From Vibrio breoganii (lineage in GTDB: Bacteria > Pseudomonadota > Gammaproteobacteria > Enterobacterales > Vibrionaceae), in assembly GCF_001677275.1 (NCBI RefSeq), contig NZ_CP016177.1:1116001-1180000 (forward strand): 64,000 bases of DNA, given 5' to 3'. Positions 50,702 through 60,850 of this stretch are shown here, piece by piece (position 1 is the first letter of the stretch; each line of letters opens with the position of its first letter). The notes below the pieces were generated by a model. That model was given only the letters and a program-made list of their open reading frames with translations. It searched no databases and was not told the DNA's origin. The translations under genes and the position numbers were made by a program.

Positions 50702-51736
50702 ATGCGTATCAATTGGTTTTTGATGTTTTGTGCATCTCTCATCTTGGTGGGGTGTGGAGAAAAGCAAAATGCCGTTTCAGAGCCTGAATCTCGCCCAGCG
50801 AAACTTCTCACTGTGTCTGTTGGAGACAAAAGTTTTGAACGTGTGTTCCCTGCATCTTCTGCAGCAGGCGACCGTGCAGTACTTGCTTTCAGAGTTCCTG
50901 GAGAACTCATCGAATTGCCTGCTACGGCTGGATTGCCCGTTAAAAAGGGCGATGTATTAGCTGTACTGGATGACAAAGAGTACAAATTGCTGCGCTCCAA
51001 AGCGAAGGCGAACTTTAACTTGGCTCAAGTGCAATTTGACCGAATGAAGAAACTGATTAAGGACAAGGTTGTTTCAGAGCAAGAATATGATCAGGCGAGG
51101 GCACTTCATAAGTCAGCCAGAGCAGATTACGATCAAGCGCTAGCCAATTACAGTTATACCAAACTTACCGCTCCGTTCGATGGCACTGTCTCACTTATTA
51201 ACTTAGATAATTTTGAGTATGTAGCCGCCAAACAGGGTGTCATGAACATCCAGTCTAATGATTTGCTCAAGGTTATTTTTCCACTACCGGATTCTATGCT
51301 CAATCGTTTTCGAGGATACGACGTCATAGAATCCTTCATGGTGTTTGATTCCTTTCCTGAACAACAATTTCCTTTAACCTTTCAAGAGATAGATACGGAA
51401 TCGGACAACTCCACGGGCAGTTACAAGGTCACAATGATCATGGAGCGTCCTAGCGACCTTGGCATACTACCGGGTATGTCCGGGAATATTCGCGTTATGT
51501 TACCGCGTCAAAAACCGACAAAGCTTCCGGAAACTTCATTGTTTCCTTGTGGCAGCGACCAATGTGTATGGAAAGTCACAGAAGACTTTATGGTTGAACA
51601 AGTGGCTATCTCTCTTAGTAGCGAAGGGGAAGTTGTTTCAGGCTTGGTTGACGGCGATCAAATCGTTATTTCTGGAGTAAGAGAGCTTGAATCAGGGATG
51701 AAGATCAGAGAGTGGATTAAGGAGCGAGGCTTATGA
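50702..51736 (+). CDS. RND efflux periplasmic adaptor (first of two)
   Basis: A 344-residue membrane fusion protein with a lipoprotein signal (ILVGC, Cys18). Lipoyl-like halves (VPGELIELPATAGLPVKKGD and TAPFDGTVSLI), an alpha-helical hairpin (about 95-145) and a beta-barrel domain follow in the HlyD/AcrA order. First gene of a three-gene operon; its stop overlaps the next start by 4 bp. The arrangement of two adaptors and one pump resembles V. cholerae VexIJK. Confidence 0.85.
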   Translation: MRINWFLMFCASLILVGCGEKQNAVSEPESRPAKLLTVSVGDKSFERVFPASSAAGDRAVLAFRVPGELIELPATAGLPVKKGDVLAVLDDKEYKLLRSKAKANFNLAQVQFDRMKKLIKDKVVSEQEYDQARALHKSARADYDQALANYSYTKLTAPFDGTVSLINLDNFEYVAAKQGVMNIQSNDLLKVIFPLPDSMLNRFRGYDVIESFMVFDSFPEQQFPLTFQEIDTESDNSTGSYKVTMIMERPSDLGILPGMSGNIRVMLPRQKPTKLPETSLFPCGSDQCVWKVTEDFMVEQVAISLSSEGEVVSGLVDGDQIVISGVRELESGMKIREWIKERGL

Positions 51737-52827
51737 GTTTAGCAATGAAGTGGCTCTCGAAAGGCTCACTAGTATTGGGATTATCTGTGGCATTGGCAGG
51801 TTGTGAAAGGCCCGTCGTAGAGCCAACAACCCATATTTCAAAAGTGGAAATTCTTCAGTTAGGTGAACCGGAAGTGACGGATCGCATTTATTTCCCCGCA
51901 GTAGCACAAGCGGCACTACGCTCTCATCTAAGTTTTAGAGTGCAGGGAGAAATCACACAACTGCCAGTTAAAGAGGGTGATAGGGTCAAGAAAGGTGATG
52001 TCATTGCCCAACTAGACACACGAGACTTTCAAATTGCAGTGGACAACACAAGGGCAAGCTATGCCGCTATAAACAGCCAGTATAAACGTTCTGGTCCTTT
52101 GGTTAAAAAAGGGTTATTAGCACAGTCACAATATGATGAACTAGCAGCGCAGCGCAATATTGCCCTGGTTGATTTGCAGTTGGCGAAATTATATTTGGAA
52201 TTTACGACCCTTAAAGCACCGGCCGATGGCATTATTTCTCGTGTCAATGTTGACCGTTTTGAAAATATTCAAGTAGGTCAACAGATAGTCAATATTCACA
52301 GTACGGATGCGGTTGAAGTCTTGATTCAGATACCGGATCGTTTGTTTGTCCATCAGCCTACACAGAGAGATTTACGTAAGGTTACTGCCAAGGTAAAGGT
52401 TGAAAGTGGCAATATCTACGAAGCGACCATTAAAGAATTTACCACCGAACCGGATCCTACAACCGGCACTTACAACGTGACATTAACTATGCCAATGCCT
52501 GAGAAAGAAATTATTCTCGATGGTATGGCACTAGAAGTCACAGCAAGAAGCAGTGAGGCTGGATTGAACGTTAGCGTGGGTTCTTATGTGCCATTCAAGG
52601 CAGTGGTCAATATGGACGGAGACCTTCTGGACCGGACAGAAACCTATATTTGGGTTCTAGAAGGGAACAAAGTGCGCAAGCAGTTGGTGGAACTCGGAAA
52701 GCTTCAAAACAGAACCGTGCAAATTGTTAGTGGCTTGCAAGGGGCGGAAAAGATCGTAGTGAAAGGAATGTCTCAACTGCGTGATGGAGCGGAAGTGGAA
52801 GTAATTAAGAAGGAGGCTGTTCAATGA
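51733..52827 (+). CDS. RND efflux periplasmic adaptor (second of two)
   Basis: A 364-residue membrane fusion lipoprotein (ALAGC, Cys23). The lipoyl half-motifs FRVQGEITQLPVKEGDRVKKG and LKAPADGIISRVNVDRFENI and the helical hairpin YKRSGPLVKKGLLAQSQYDE are clear. It overlaps both neighbours by 4 bp (ATGA), so the three proteins are made in step. A heteromeric adaptor ring with the first adaptor is plausible. Confidence 0.87.
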   Translation: MSLAMKWLSKGSLVLGLSVALAGCERPVVEPTTHISKVEILQLGEPEVTDRIYFPAVAQAALRSHLSFRVQGEITQLPVKEGDRVKKGDVIAQLDTRDFQIAVDNTRASYAAINSQYKRSGPLVKKGLLAQSQYDELAAQRNIALVDLQLAKLYLEFTTLKAPADGIISRVNVDRFENIQVGQQIVNIHSTDAVEVLIQIPDRLFVHQPTQRDLRKVTAKVKVESGNIYEATIKEFTTEPDPTTGTYNVTLTMPMPEKEIILDGMALEVTARSSEAGLNVSVGSYVPFKAVVNMDGDLLDRTETYIWVLEGNKVRKQLVELGKLQNRTVQIVSGLQGAEKIVVKGMSQLRDGAEVEVIKKEAVQ

Positions 52828-55800
52828 GCCAGGATAATCTCGAGCAGCAAGACGATGAGAGCACCAAAGGAATCGCAGCCTATTTCATAAAGAACAAAGT
52901 GATCAGTTGGATGATCTCTTTAATCTTTTTTATTGGCGGCGCTGCGTCATTTTTTGAGTTAGGACGACTTGAAGACCCCGCTTTCACCATCAAAGACGCC
53001 ATGGTCGTCACTAGCTACCCTGGGGCAACTCCTCAAGAGGTTGAAGAGGAGGTGACTTACCCGATAGAGAAAGCCATTCAACAGCTAAGTTATGTGGATG
53101 AGGTTAATTCAATTTCAAGCCGAGGTTTATCTCAGATCACTGTGACCATGAAAAATAGCTATGGCCCTGATGATCTTCCTCAAATCTGGGATGAGTTACG
53201 TCGTAAGGTGACCGACTTAGATGGCACTTTGCCTCCCGGAGTCAATACTCCAGCGGTTATAGACGACTTTGGCGATGTGTTTGGGGTGTTGCTCGCTGTT
53301 ACAGGCGAAGGCTACTCATATAAAGAACTTCTTGATTACGTCGATTACTTGCGCCGTGAGCTTGAATTGGTTGAAGGCATAAGTAAAGTTGCTGTGTCGG
53401 GCGATCAACAAGAGCAAGTGTTCATCGAGATGTCGATGAAACGACTTAACACCTTAGGTATCGCTCCCAATGCTGTGGCAAATCTCCTCAATACTCAAAA
53501 CATAGTGACTCCTGCAGGTGCAGTACGAATGGGTGATGAGTACGTCCGAATACACCCAACCGGTGAATTTCAGGATGTAGATCAACTTGGCGACCTTATC
53601 ATTACCGATGTTGCTCAAGGTAGCTCTAGCCAGATCTATTTGCGTGATGTCGCGGAGATCAAGCGTGGTTATATTGATGTCCCGAGTAACTTAATCAATT
53701 TTAATGGTAATTTTGCCCTAAACATGGGTATTTCTTTCAATGCGGGTGTAAACGTAGTGAAAGTCGGAGCACTGCTCGATAGACGTTTAGCGGAGCTAAA
53801 ATACCAACAGCCTGTTGGCATCAATATTTCTGAAATCTACAGCCAACCTAAGGAAGTGGATAAATCGGTCAGCGGCTTCGTGGTCAGTCTTGGTCAAGCG
53901 GTCGGCATCGTTATCGTGGTACTACTCTTCTTTATGGGGCTACGTTCAGGTTTATTGATTGGACTGATTTTGTTGGTCACCGTATTAGGCACTTTCGTGT
54001 TTATGAAATACTTTGCCATCGACCTGCAGCGTATATCTCTGGGGGCTCTGGTTATTGCACTGGGGATGCTGGTGGATAATGCCATTGTGGTGGTTGAAGG
54101 TATATTGGTGGGGACGCAGCGGGGTCGGACTCGCTTGCAAGCCGCAACCGACATAGTGACACAAACTAAATGGCCATTGCTGGGTGCAACCGTGATTGCG
54201 GTAACCGCATTTGCTCCAATAGGTTTGTCAGAAGACTCCACGGGTGAATATTGTCGTACTCTGTTTTCGGTATTGCTTATCTCGCTAATGCTGTCTTGGT
54301 TCACTGCAATATCGTTAACTCCTTTCTTTGCTGAGCTTTTCTTTAAAGGACAGAAGTTTAATCAAGATGCAGGCGATGATCCGTACAACGGAATTGTTTT
54401 TGTCATGTACAAGAAATTCCTCGAGTTTTGTATGCGTAACGCATGGATAACGGTCGCAACATTAGTGGTCGCGCTAGGCGTGAGCATCTATGGGTTTACC
54501 TTCATTAAGCAAGCCTTCTTCCCATCCTCTACCACACCTATGTTTTTGTCGGATATCTGGCTACCAGAAGGCACGGATATACGTGTGACCAACACCAAGA
54601 TGAAAGCCATCGAAAACTGGTTGGTCGAGCAAGAAGGTGTTGAAAGTGTAACGACTACGGCGGGTAAAGGGTTGGAACGCTTTATGCTGACCTACACGCC
54701 AGAGAAAAGTTATGCTGCCTATGGCGAGATAGTGACACGTGTAGAAAGCTACGAAGTATTGCATGATGTGATGAAAAAATACCGGGAACATGTCGCCAGC
54801 ACCTACCCTGAAATAGACTACAAGTTGAAGCAAATAGAGTTAGGTCCAGGTGGCGGTGCCAAGATTGAAGCGCGAATCATAGGTTCGGATCCAACAATAT
54901 TGCGAACGGTTGCGGGGCAAGTGGTGGATATTCTCAATGCCGATCCTGGTGCAACAGCTGTTCGTCATGACTGGCGAGAGCGCACCAAAGTGATTGAGCC
55001 TCAGTTTAATGAAAGTCAGGCTCGTCGTTACGGGATCAGTAAAAACGATATGGACCAATTTCTGCAAATGTCGTTCTCTGGTTTGACGGTAGGGGTATAT
55101 CGAGATGGCACTACATTAATGCCTATAGTGACCCGTTTGACTGAAGCAGAGCGAGTCGATTTTAGAAACATTGAGGGGATGAAAATTTGGAGCCCAGTGC
55201 TCAGTGATTACATTCCTTTGCAGCAGATCACTTTAGGGAATGAAGTGCGTTGGGAAGACCCGTTGATTGTTCGTAAGAACAGAAAACGTATGCTAACCGT
55301 GTTTGCTGACCCCGATATATTGGGTGAAGAAACAGCGGCGACTTTGCAGGCGCGTATTCAATCCAAGGTTGAAGCTATTGAACTTCCACCAGGCTACAGC
55401 TTGGAGTGGGGGGGCGAATATGAGTCTTCAAATGACGCAAAAGGGTCGTTGTTCTCAAGCATGCCAATGGGCTACCTGTTCATGTTCTTGATCACTGTGT
55501 TCTTGTTTAACTCAGTGAAAGAGCCGTTGATTGTCTGGCTGACAGTACCTTTGGCCTTGATTGGTGTAACGACCGGATTGTTGTTGTTGAATACGCCATT
55601 TGGCTTTATGGCGCTGTTAGGCTTCTTGAGCTTGTCAGGGATGCTATTGAAAAACGGTATCGTACTGATTGATCAGATTGAACTTGAGATTCGATCAGGC
55701 AAAGAAGCCTATGCCGCGGTAGTTGAGGCGGCACTGAGCCGTGTTAGACCTGTATGTATGGCAGCAATCACGACCATTTTAGGTATGATTCCGCTACTAC

Positions 55801-55928
55801 CAGATATCTTCTTTAAACCAATGGCAGTAACTATCATGTTCGGTTTGGGCTTTGCGACAGTACTCACCCTAATCGTGGTGCCCGTGTTGTATAAAATGTT
55901 CCATAGAATAGAGATAAAACAGGCATAG
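52824..55928 (+). CDS. RND-family efflux pump permease
   Basis: A 1034-residue inner-membrane pump with 12 TM helices and two large periplasmic loops (after TM1 and TM7). Signature stretches include TSYPGATPQEVEEEVTYPIE, GMLVDNAIVVVEGI in TM4 with the Asp of the proton relay, and LLGFLSLSGMLLKNGIVLID in TM10-11. The closest type is HAE1-like but the operon form matches VexK-like pumps. No TolC gene is present; the pump probably uses a TolC encoded elsewhere. Substrates unknown. Confidence 0.92.
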   Translation: MSQDNLEQQDDESTKGIAAYFIKNKVISWMISLIFFIGGAASFFELGRLEDPAFTIKDAMVVTSYPGATPQEVEEEVTYPIEKAIQQLSYVDEVNSISSRGLSQITVTMKNSYGPDDLPQIWDELRRKVTDLDGTLPPGVNTPAVIDDFGDVFGVLLAVTGEGYSYKELLDYVDYLRRELELVEGISKVAVSGDQQEQVFIEMSMKRLNTLGIAPNAVANLLNTQNIVTPAGAVRMGDEYVRIHPTGEFQDVDQLGDLIITDVAQGSSSQIYLRDVAEIKRGYIDVPSNLINFNGNFALNMGISFNAGVNVVKVGALLDRRLAELKYQQPVGINISEIYSQPKEVDKSVSGFVVSLGQAVGIVIVVLLFFMGLRSGLLIGLILLVTVLGTFVFMKYFAIDLQRISLGALVIALGMLVDNAIVVVEGILVGTQRGRTRLQAATDIVTQTKWPLLGATVIAVTAFAPIGLSEDSTGEYCRTLFSVLLISLMLSWFTAISLTPFFAELFFKGQKFNQDAGDDPYNGIVFVMYKKFLEFCMRNAWITVATLVVALGVSIYGFTFIKQAFFPSSTTPMFLSDIWLPEGTDIRVTNTKMKAIENWLVEQEGVESVTTTAGKGLERFMLTYTPEKSYAAYGEIVTRVESYEVLHDVMKKYREHVASTYPEIDYKLKQIELGPGGGAKIEARIIGSDPTILRTVAGQVVDILNADPGATAVRHDWRERTKVIEPQFNESQARRYGISKNDMDQFLQMSFSGLTVGVYRDGTTLMPIVTRLTEAERVDFRNIEGMKIWSPVLSDYIPLQQITLGNEVRWEDPLIVRKNRKRMLTVFADPDILGEETAATLQARIQSKVEAIELPPGYSLEWGGEYESSNDAKGSLFSSMPMGYLFMFLITVFLFNSVKEPLIVWLTVPLALIGVTTGLLLLNTPFGFMALLGFLSLSGMLLKNGIVLIDQIELEIRSGKEAYAAVVEAALSRVRPVCMAAITTILGMIPLLPDIFFKPMAVTIMFGLGFATVLTLIVVPVLYKMFHRIEIKQA

Positions 55929-55969
55929 ACTAAGCGCTAATATGTGGCTTTGACATTGCCAAACCCATT

Positions 55970-56000
55970 AAAGACTACACATTTGTGTAGTCTTTTTTTT
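55970..56000 (+). terminator. Terminator after RND operon
   Basis: AAAGACTACAC / GTGTAGTCTTT stem, ATTT loop, then a T8 run. Confidence 0.9.
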
Positions 56001-56181
56001 ATGCCCAGAGCATGGGAAAAGTGAGTCGTTCTATAGGCTTCATTGGTCATCTATGGATGAAAAAGGTGAACCAGGCTCAACTAAGTGGTCATGTTTTAAA
56101 AACGGGTAAAGCCTATCCTTGATTGAAAGATGAGACGCAATGCATATGTGTTTTCGGGTCTGATAGATTGAGGTGGATAGA

Positions 56182-57102
56182 ATGAAGAAATTGGCAGCAG
56201 TACTTGTTATCGCGTCAGTAATATTGACAGGGTGCCAAGGTGGGTCAGATAGTCATGAAGTACAAGAATCAATACAAACCGGTGAGAAAGCGAAGGTGTC
56301 TCTACCCTCAGTTAACGAGCTTAGCGTTCAAAGTACCAATGAGAACAAACAAAAATCACCTCCATTACCCCCAACTTCTAGTCATGTTTTTATCACACAT
56401 ATTTCTCCGGAGAGTAAAAAGTCATCTGATACAGTGGCCCATGCACATAGCCCAAAAGAATCAAAGCAACCGACGAGTGATGAAACAACATGGTTAGATA
56501 AACCTGAAAATCAAAAGACTATAGAGGTTTTTCAAGATGCGGGTTTTACGGAAGAGCAGGTGTATGACTTATGTAAAACATACCTAACTTCTGATGCCAC
56601 ATTTACTTGTACATCTAGTGTAGATAAGAACGGTAATGATTCGGCTAATTTCGAGTTCTACTATCGAACTCCATATAAAGTAAATGCAGGAAACTTTGAT
56701 GGTCGTACGGAATTCACATACACGCCCACTGAACAAAAGTTAGTTATTTTAAAGGCTCGTCAATTTGATAGTGCGCAAGATTCAGCAAATGATCAGTTGA
56801 ATAACATCAATAAGCTAGTATTTAAACATGTTGAAACTCCTAAGGTAGAAGTTGTGCGTGACGTGGATAACGCTACCATCACCGCTCAAGCCACGCTTTA
56901 TATGGACGATGAAATCACTAAGTCATTGAGAGATGATTACATAAATTCTCAGGAGGACTCCAACCTATTGAGCAAGCTCAGTTTCTATAAGAAAAGTAAG
57001 CCTGTTATGGCGTTAACTGAAAATATGGACAAGGGTAGTGCAGACGATGTTCCTGTGATGAACTCTTGTTTACATAAAATCCTTGAAGTAGTAGGAGGAT
57101 AG
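56182..57102 (+). CDS. Lipoprotein of unknown function
   Basis: A 306-residue predicted lipoprotein (ILTGC, Cys18) with a long low-complexity Ser/Lys/Pro linker (about 25-105) and a globular C-terminal part with three further cysteines (LCKTYL, FTCTSS, NSCLHK). I recognise no family. The ATG at 56182 has GAGG 8 bases upstream; an in-frame GTG lies at 56173. The gene is more AT-rich than its neighbours and the IS911-like element is inserted only 11 bp after its stop codon, suggesting an accessory locus. Confidence 0.6.
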   Translation: MKKLAAVLVIASVILTGCQGGSDSHEVQESIQTGEKAKVSLPSVNELSVQSTNENKQKSPPLPPTSSHVFITHISPESKKSSDTVAHAHSPKESKQPTSDETTWLDKPENQKTIEVFQDAGFTEEQVYDLCKTYLTSDATFTCTSSVDKNGNDSANFEFYYRTPYKVNAGNFDGRTEFTYTPTEQKLVILKARQFDSAQDSANDQLNNINKLVFKHVETPKVEVVRDVDNATITAQATLYMDDEITKSLRDDYINSQEDSNLLSKLSFYKKSKPVMALTENMDKGSADDVPVMNSCLHKILEVVGG

Positions 57103-57121
57103 TAGTGTTTAACTGTAGTGG

Positions 57122-58299
<1,178 letters not shown>

Positions 58300-58485
58300 A
58301 GTTTCACCTGTTGTGTACGAGGTGCATTCTAGCACCTCTAATCAGGTGGCCAAATTAACTATGCCACTACAAACTGACTTATGTAATCAAATGTTAGTTT
58401 TTAAGTCATTGAGTTAATTATACTTTCAATGAAATAATGCATATTTAGAATGGCATATCGTTAAGTGTTATCACAAGGATATGTC

Positions 58486-59640
58486 ATGCATTCGTTCAAA
58501 AAGGCTGTTGTTCTATTCAGCCTTCCTTTCTCTTTAGCTTCTTTTCATTCATACGCTCATAGTGATGCTCGCGGTATTGCTATGGCGGGTACAGGCGTTG
58601 CTGCCGCTAATTTTGTCAGTGCGAGTTTTTACAATCCAGCGTTAGCTGCATCGGGCGAGTCTAAGCATAGCTTTGGTATGATTTTGCCCGCGGTGACGGC
58701 AGGTGTTCATGATGGACAAGGTATGCTCGATAAACTTGATGTCTACTTTGATGCAGAAGATGACTGGGTTGATAATCCAACCAGCAGTGAAGCACAGGAA
58801 GCGTGGAAAGCGGCACTGAGAGATCTCTCTAATGGTGATGTAACGGCGAACGCTTCAGCGGGTATGGTATTTGCGGTTCCAAACAGCTTCATCAACACCA
58901 ATTTCTTTGTGGCTACCCACGCAACGGCATTGGCAACAATGGATATTGATGACAACGATTTTGATAATATCAGCCCTGATGATGAGGTGCGATCGACAGT
59001 TACTGGTTTAATTGGTGGTACGCTAGATATAGGCTTCACGTTTGCTCAAAACTATGAAGTGTACGATAGAAACTTGAGCGTTGGCTTTTCTCCTAAAGTC
59101 CAACAAATCTATACCACCTATTTCCAAGAAAGACTTAACGAAGATGAGTTAGATGATGCTGACTTCTTTGATGATCTTGAAGAGAAAACAACCTTTAACC
59201 TAGATATTGGCGCAAGTTATGAGGTCATTGATCACCTCAACGTGGCGTTTGTCGCTAAAAACATCCTTTCACACAGTTTAGAAACTAACGTGCAGATGGG
59301 ACAAACAGCCACCTACGTGGTTGAACCGGAATACAAGCTGGGTAGTGCATACTCTAAAGATTGGTATACATTAACAGCCGATATTGATTTGAACTCGACT
59401 CGTTATTTCGAGGAGCAAAGCTATAAAACGCAGTTTACTCGAGTTGGTGGTGAGGTCGATCTTTGGAAGTGGGCTCAGTTTAGAGCGGGTTATATGCATA
59501 GCATGACCGATTACGCTGAAAATATGGTTACGGCAGGTTTCGGGTTTAGACCCTACGGTGTGTTTGGCTTTGATCTCGCCGCTCAATATGGTGATGATGA
59601 CAACTATGTGGTTTCGGCTCAACTAACCATGATCATCTAG
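58486..59640 (+). CDS. TraF-like / FadL-like outer-membrane protein
   Basis: A 384-residue exported protein: signal peptide (cleavage near SYAHS), then DARGIAMAGTGVAAANFVSA and FYNPALAASG, the N-terminal hatch motif seen in FadL/TodX-type and conjugal TraF-2 (PF13729) proteins, and many amphipathic beta strands ending in an aromatic-poor LTMII. Likely an outer-membrane beta-barrel; the TraF name is by family only and no conjugation genes are present. The ATG at 58486 has AAGGA 6 bases upstream; an in-frame GTG at 58465 is less likely. Its promoter lies within or beside the IS right flank. Confidence 0.72.
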   Translation: MHSFKKAVVLFSLPFSLASFHSYAHSDARGIAMAGTGVAAANFVSASFYNPALAASGESKHSFGMILPAVTAGVHDGQGMLDKLDVYFDAEDDWVDNPTSSEAQEAWKAALRDLSNGDVTANASAGMVFAVPNSFINTNFFVATHATALATMDIDDNDFDNISPDDEVRSTVTGLIGGTLDIGFTFAQNYEVYDRNLSVGFSPKVQQIYTTYFQERLNEDELDDADFFDDLEEKTTFNLDIGASYEVIDHLNVAFVAKNILSHSLETNVQMGQTATYVVEPEYKLGSAYSKDWYTLTADIDLNSTRYFEEQSYKTQFTRVGGEVDLWKWAQFRAGYMHSMTDYAENMVTAGFGFRPYGVFGFDLAAQYGDDDNYVVSAQLTMII

Positions 59641-59751
59641 CGTTTACTTCACTTTAACACCGTACTTTTCTATCAATTGATGATGGGTTTGCTATTCTGA
59701 CTATCACGTTGTAAAGATAGAAGGGTGCGGTGTGCACCGAAAGGGATAATG

Positions 59752-60318
59752 ATGAAGCGATGCAACTGGCTTGATGTTAGCAAACCAGATTATGTGGAAT
59801 ATCATGACAAAGAGTGGGGTGTACCGGTTCATGATGACAAGGTGTTTTTTGAGTTCTTAATCCTGGAATCAGCTCAAGCCGGTCTGAGTTGGTACACCAT
59901 TCTAAAGCGCCGAGAAGGCTATCGTAATGCCTTTGCGAACTTTGATCCTGTTGTCGTCTCTAAGTTCGATGCGGATAAGATAGAGGCGTTGATGCAAGAT
60001 GCGTCAATTATCCGCAATCGAGCCAAGATTGAAGCGGCAATTAATAATGCTCAACTGTTTTTACAGATCCAATCTGAGTACGGCAGCTTTGACTCATTCA
60101 TCTGGTCCTATGTTGATAATAAGCCGGTAGATAACAGAGCTAAAGGCGACTTTCCTGTGGCAACCACTGAGTTCTCTGATCGTCTTGCCAAAGATCTTAA
60201 AAAACTTGGCTTTAAATTCCTAGGCAGCACAACCCTGTATGCATTTCTGCAAGCGACAGGGTTAGTAAACGATCACGACCTAGATTGTGTTTGTAGGGAG
60301 AATAAAGCCTCACTGTGA
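59752..60318 (+). CDS. tag: DNA-3-methyladenine glycosylase I
   Basis: A 188-residue base-excision enzyme that removes 3-methyladenine. CNWLD at the start, EYHDKEWGVPVHDD, the helix-hairpin-helix region SIIRNRAKIEAAINNA and the C-terminal NDHDLDCVCR with zinc-binding Cys and His are present. The start ATG at 59752 has AAAGGG 6 bases upstream; ATGs at 59749 and an earlier start at 59725 are possible. Its last 54 bp are repeated at 62384-62437. Confidence 0.93.
   Translation: MKRCNWLDVSKPDYVEYHDKEWGVPVHDDKVFFEFLILESAQAGLSWYTILKRREGYRNAFANFDPVVVSKFDADKIEALMQDASIIRNRAKIEAAINNAQLFLQIQSEYGSFDSFIWSYVDNKPVDNRAKGDFPVATTEFSDRLAKDLKKLGFKFLGSTTLYAFLQATGLVNDHDLDCVCRENKASL
60243..60296 (+). repeat. Direct repeat, copy 1 (3' end of tag)
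   Basis: 54 bp within the tag coding sequence; 50 of 54 bases match copy 2 at 62384-62437. The four differences are all third-position or Leu first-position synonymous changes (TTT/TTC, GGG/GGA, TTA/CTA, CAC/CAT). Confidence 0.92.
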
Positions 60319-60375
60319 GTGCTCGGCATTTTTTATTGTCTTGAGTCAGTGGTCACCAGGGTAGAAAAGGTATGC

Positions 60376-60594
60376 TTATTTCAGTGCCGCCAAGATAACC
60401 TCAGCCTTACTTACCTCAAAGCTCTTTGGTGGCTCATCATTAATAAGGCCCACCAAGAAGCCTTCGGGGTCAGCCGTGTAGTAGTTTTCAGCATCATGTA
60501 GCCCCGGGTTCCAGCCTTCTAGCATCGCCCATTCAACCGCTGTATCAATCTCATCTCGGCTCATTGTTCGGATCTGAAAATCGTTATTGCTCAT
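60376..60594 (-). pseudogene. Truncated GNAT N-acetyltransferase fragment
   Basis: A 72-codon frame. The first about 54 residues (QIRTMSRDEIDTAVEWAMLEGWNPG and ENYYTADPEGFLVGLINDEP) match the N-terminus of a Vibrio GNAT-family acetyltransferase that is normally several times longer and carries the acetyl-CoA-binding motif later. The tail after DEP (PKSFEVSKAEVILAALK) is unrelated and the domain's CoA-binding part is missing. A gene remnant, not a functional enzyme. Confidence 0.7.
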
Positions 60595-60850
60595 CCCTCT
60601 CTCCATGAATCACTTTGTACTCCCTCATTTACCCAGAAAGACAGAAGTTATGAGTATAGATGCGAGATTACAAAGGTGGATCCAGAATTAAAAGCAACAG
60701 ACCCTAGATGGTTAGTTGGTAATTTTAGTTGAAGTATCTCAAAAAATTGAAAAGCTGTTGAGGTGTTTGATTACTTTATTGTTGAGGATCAATTCACGCT
60801 AATTATATGTTTTTAATATGAAAACAAATAATTAATATAGGAAACTGTAT

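Noticed and set aside
58486..59640. Conjugation gene cluster suggested by the TraF family name
   Set aside because: No other transfer genes are present and the sequence looks like a FadL-type barrel protein.
60319..60501. 60-codon frame directly after tag
   Set aside because: It is antisense to the recognisable GNAT fragment on the other strand.
60700..60850. Sigma54 promoter for the C4-dicarboxylate transporter
   Set aside because: GG and G residues can be found but no -24/-12 pair with the right 12-base spacing and TGGCA-like core.
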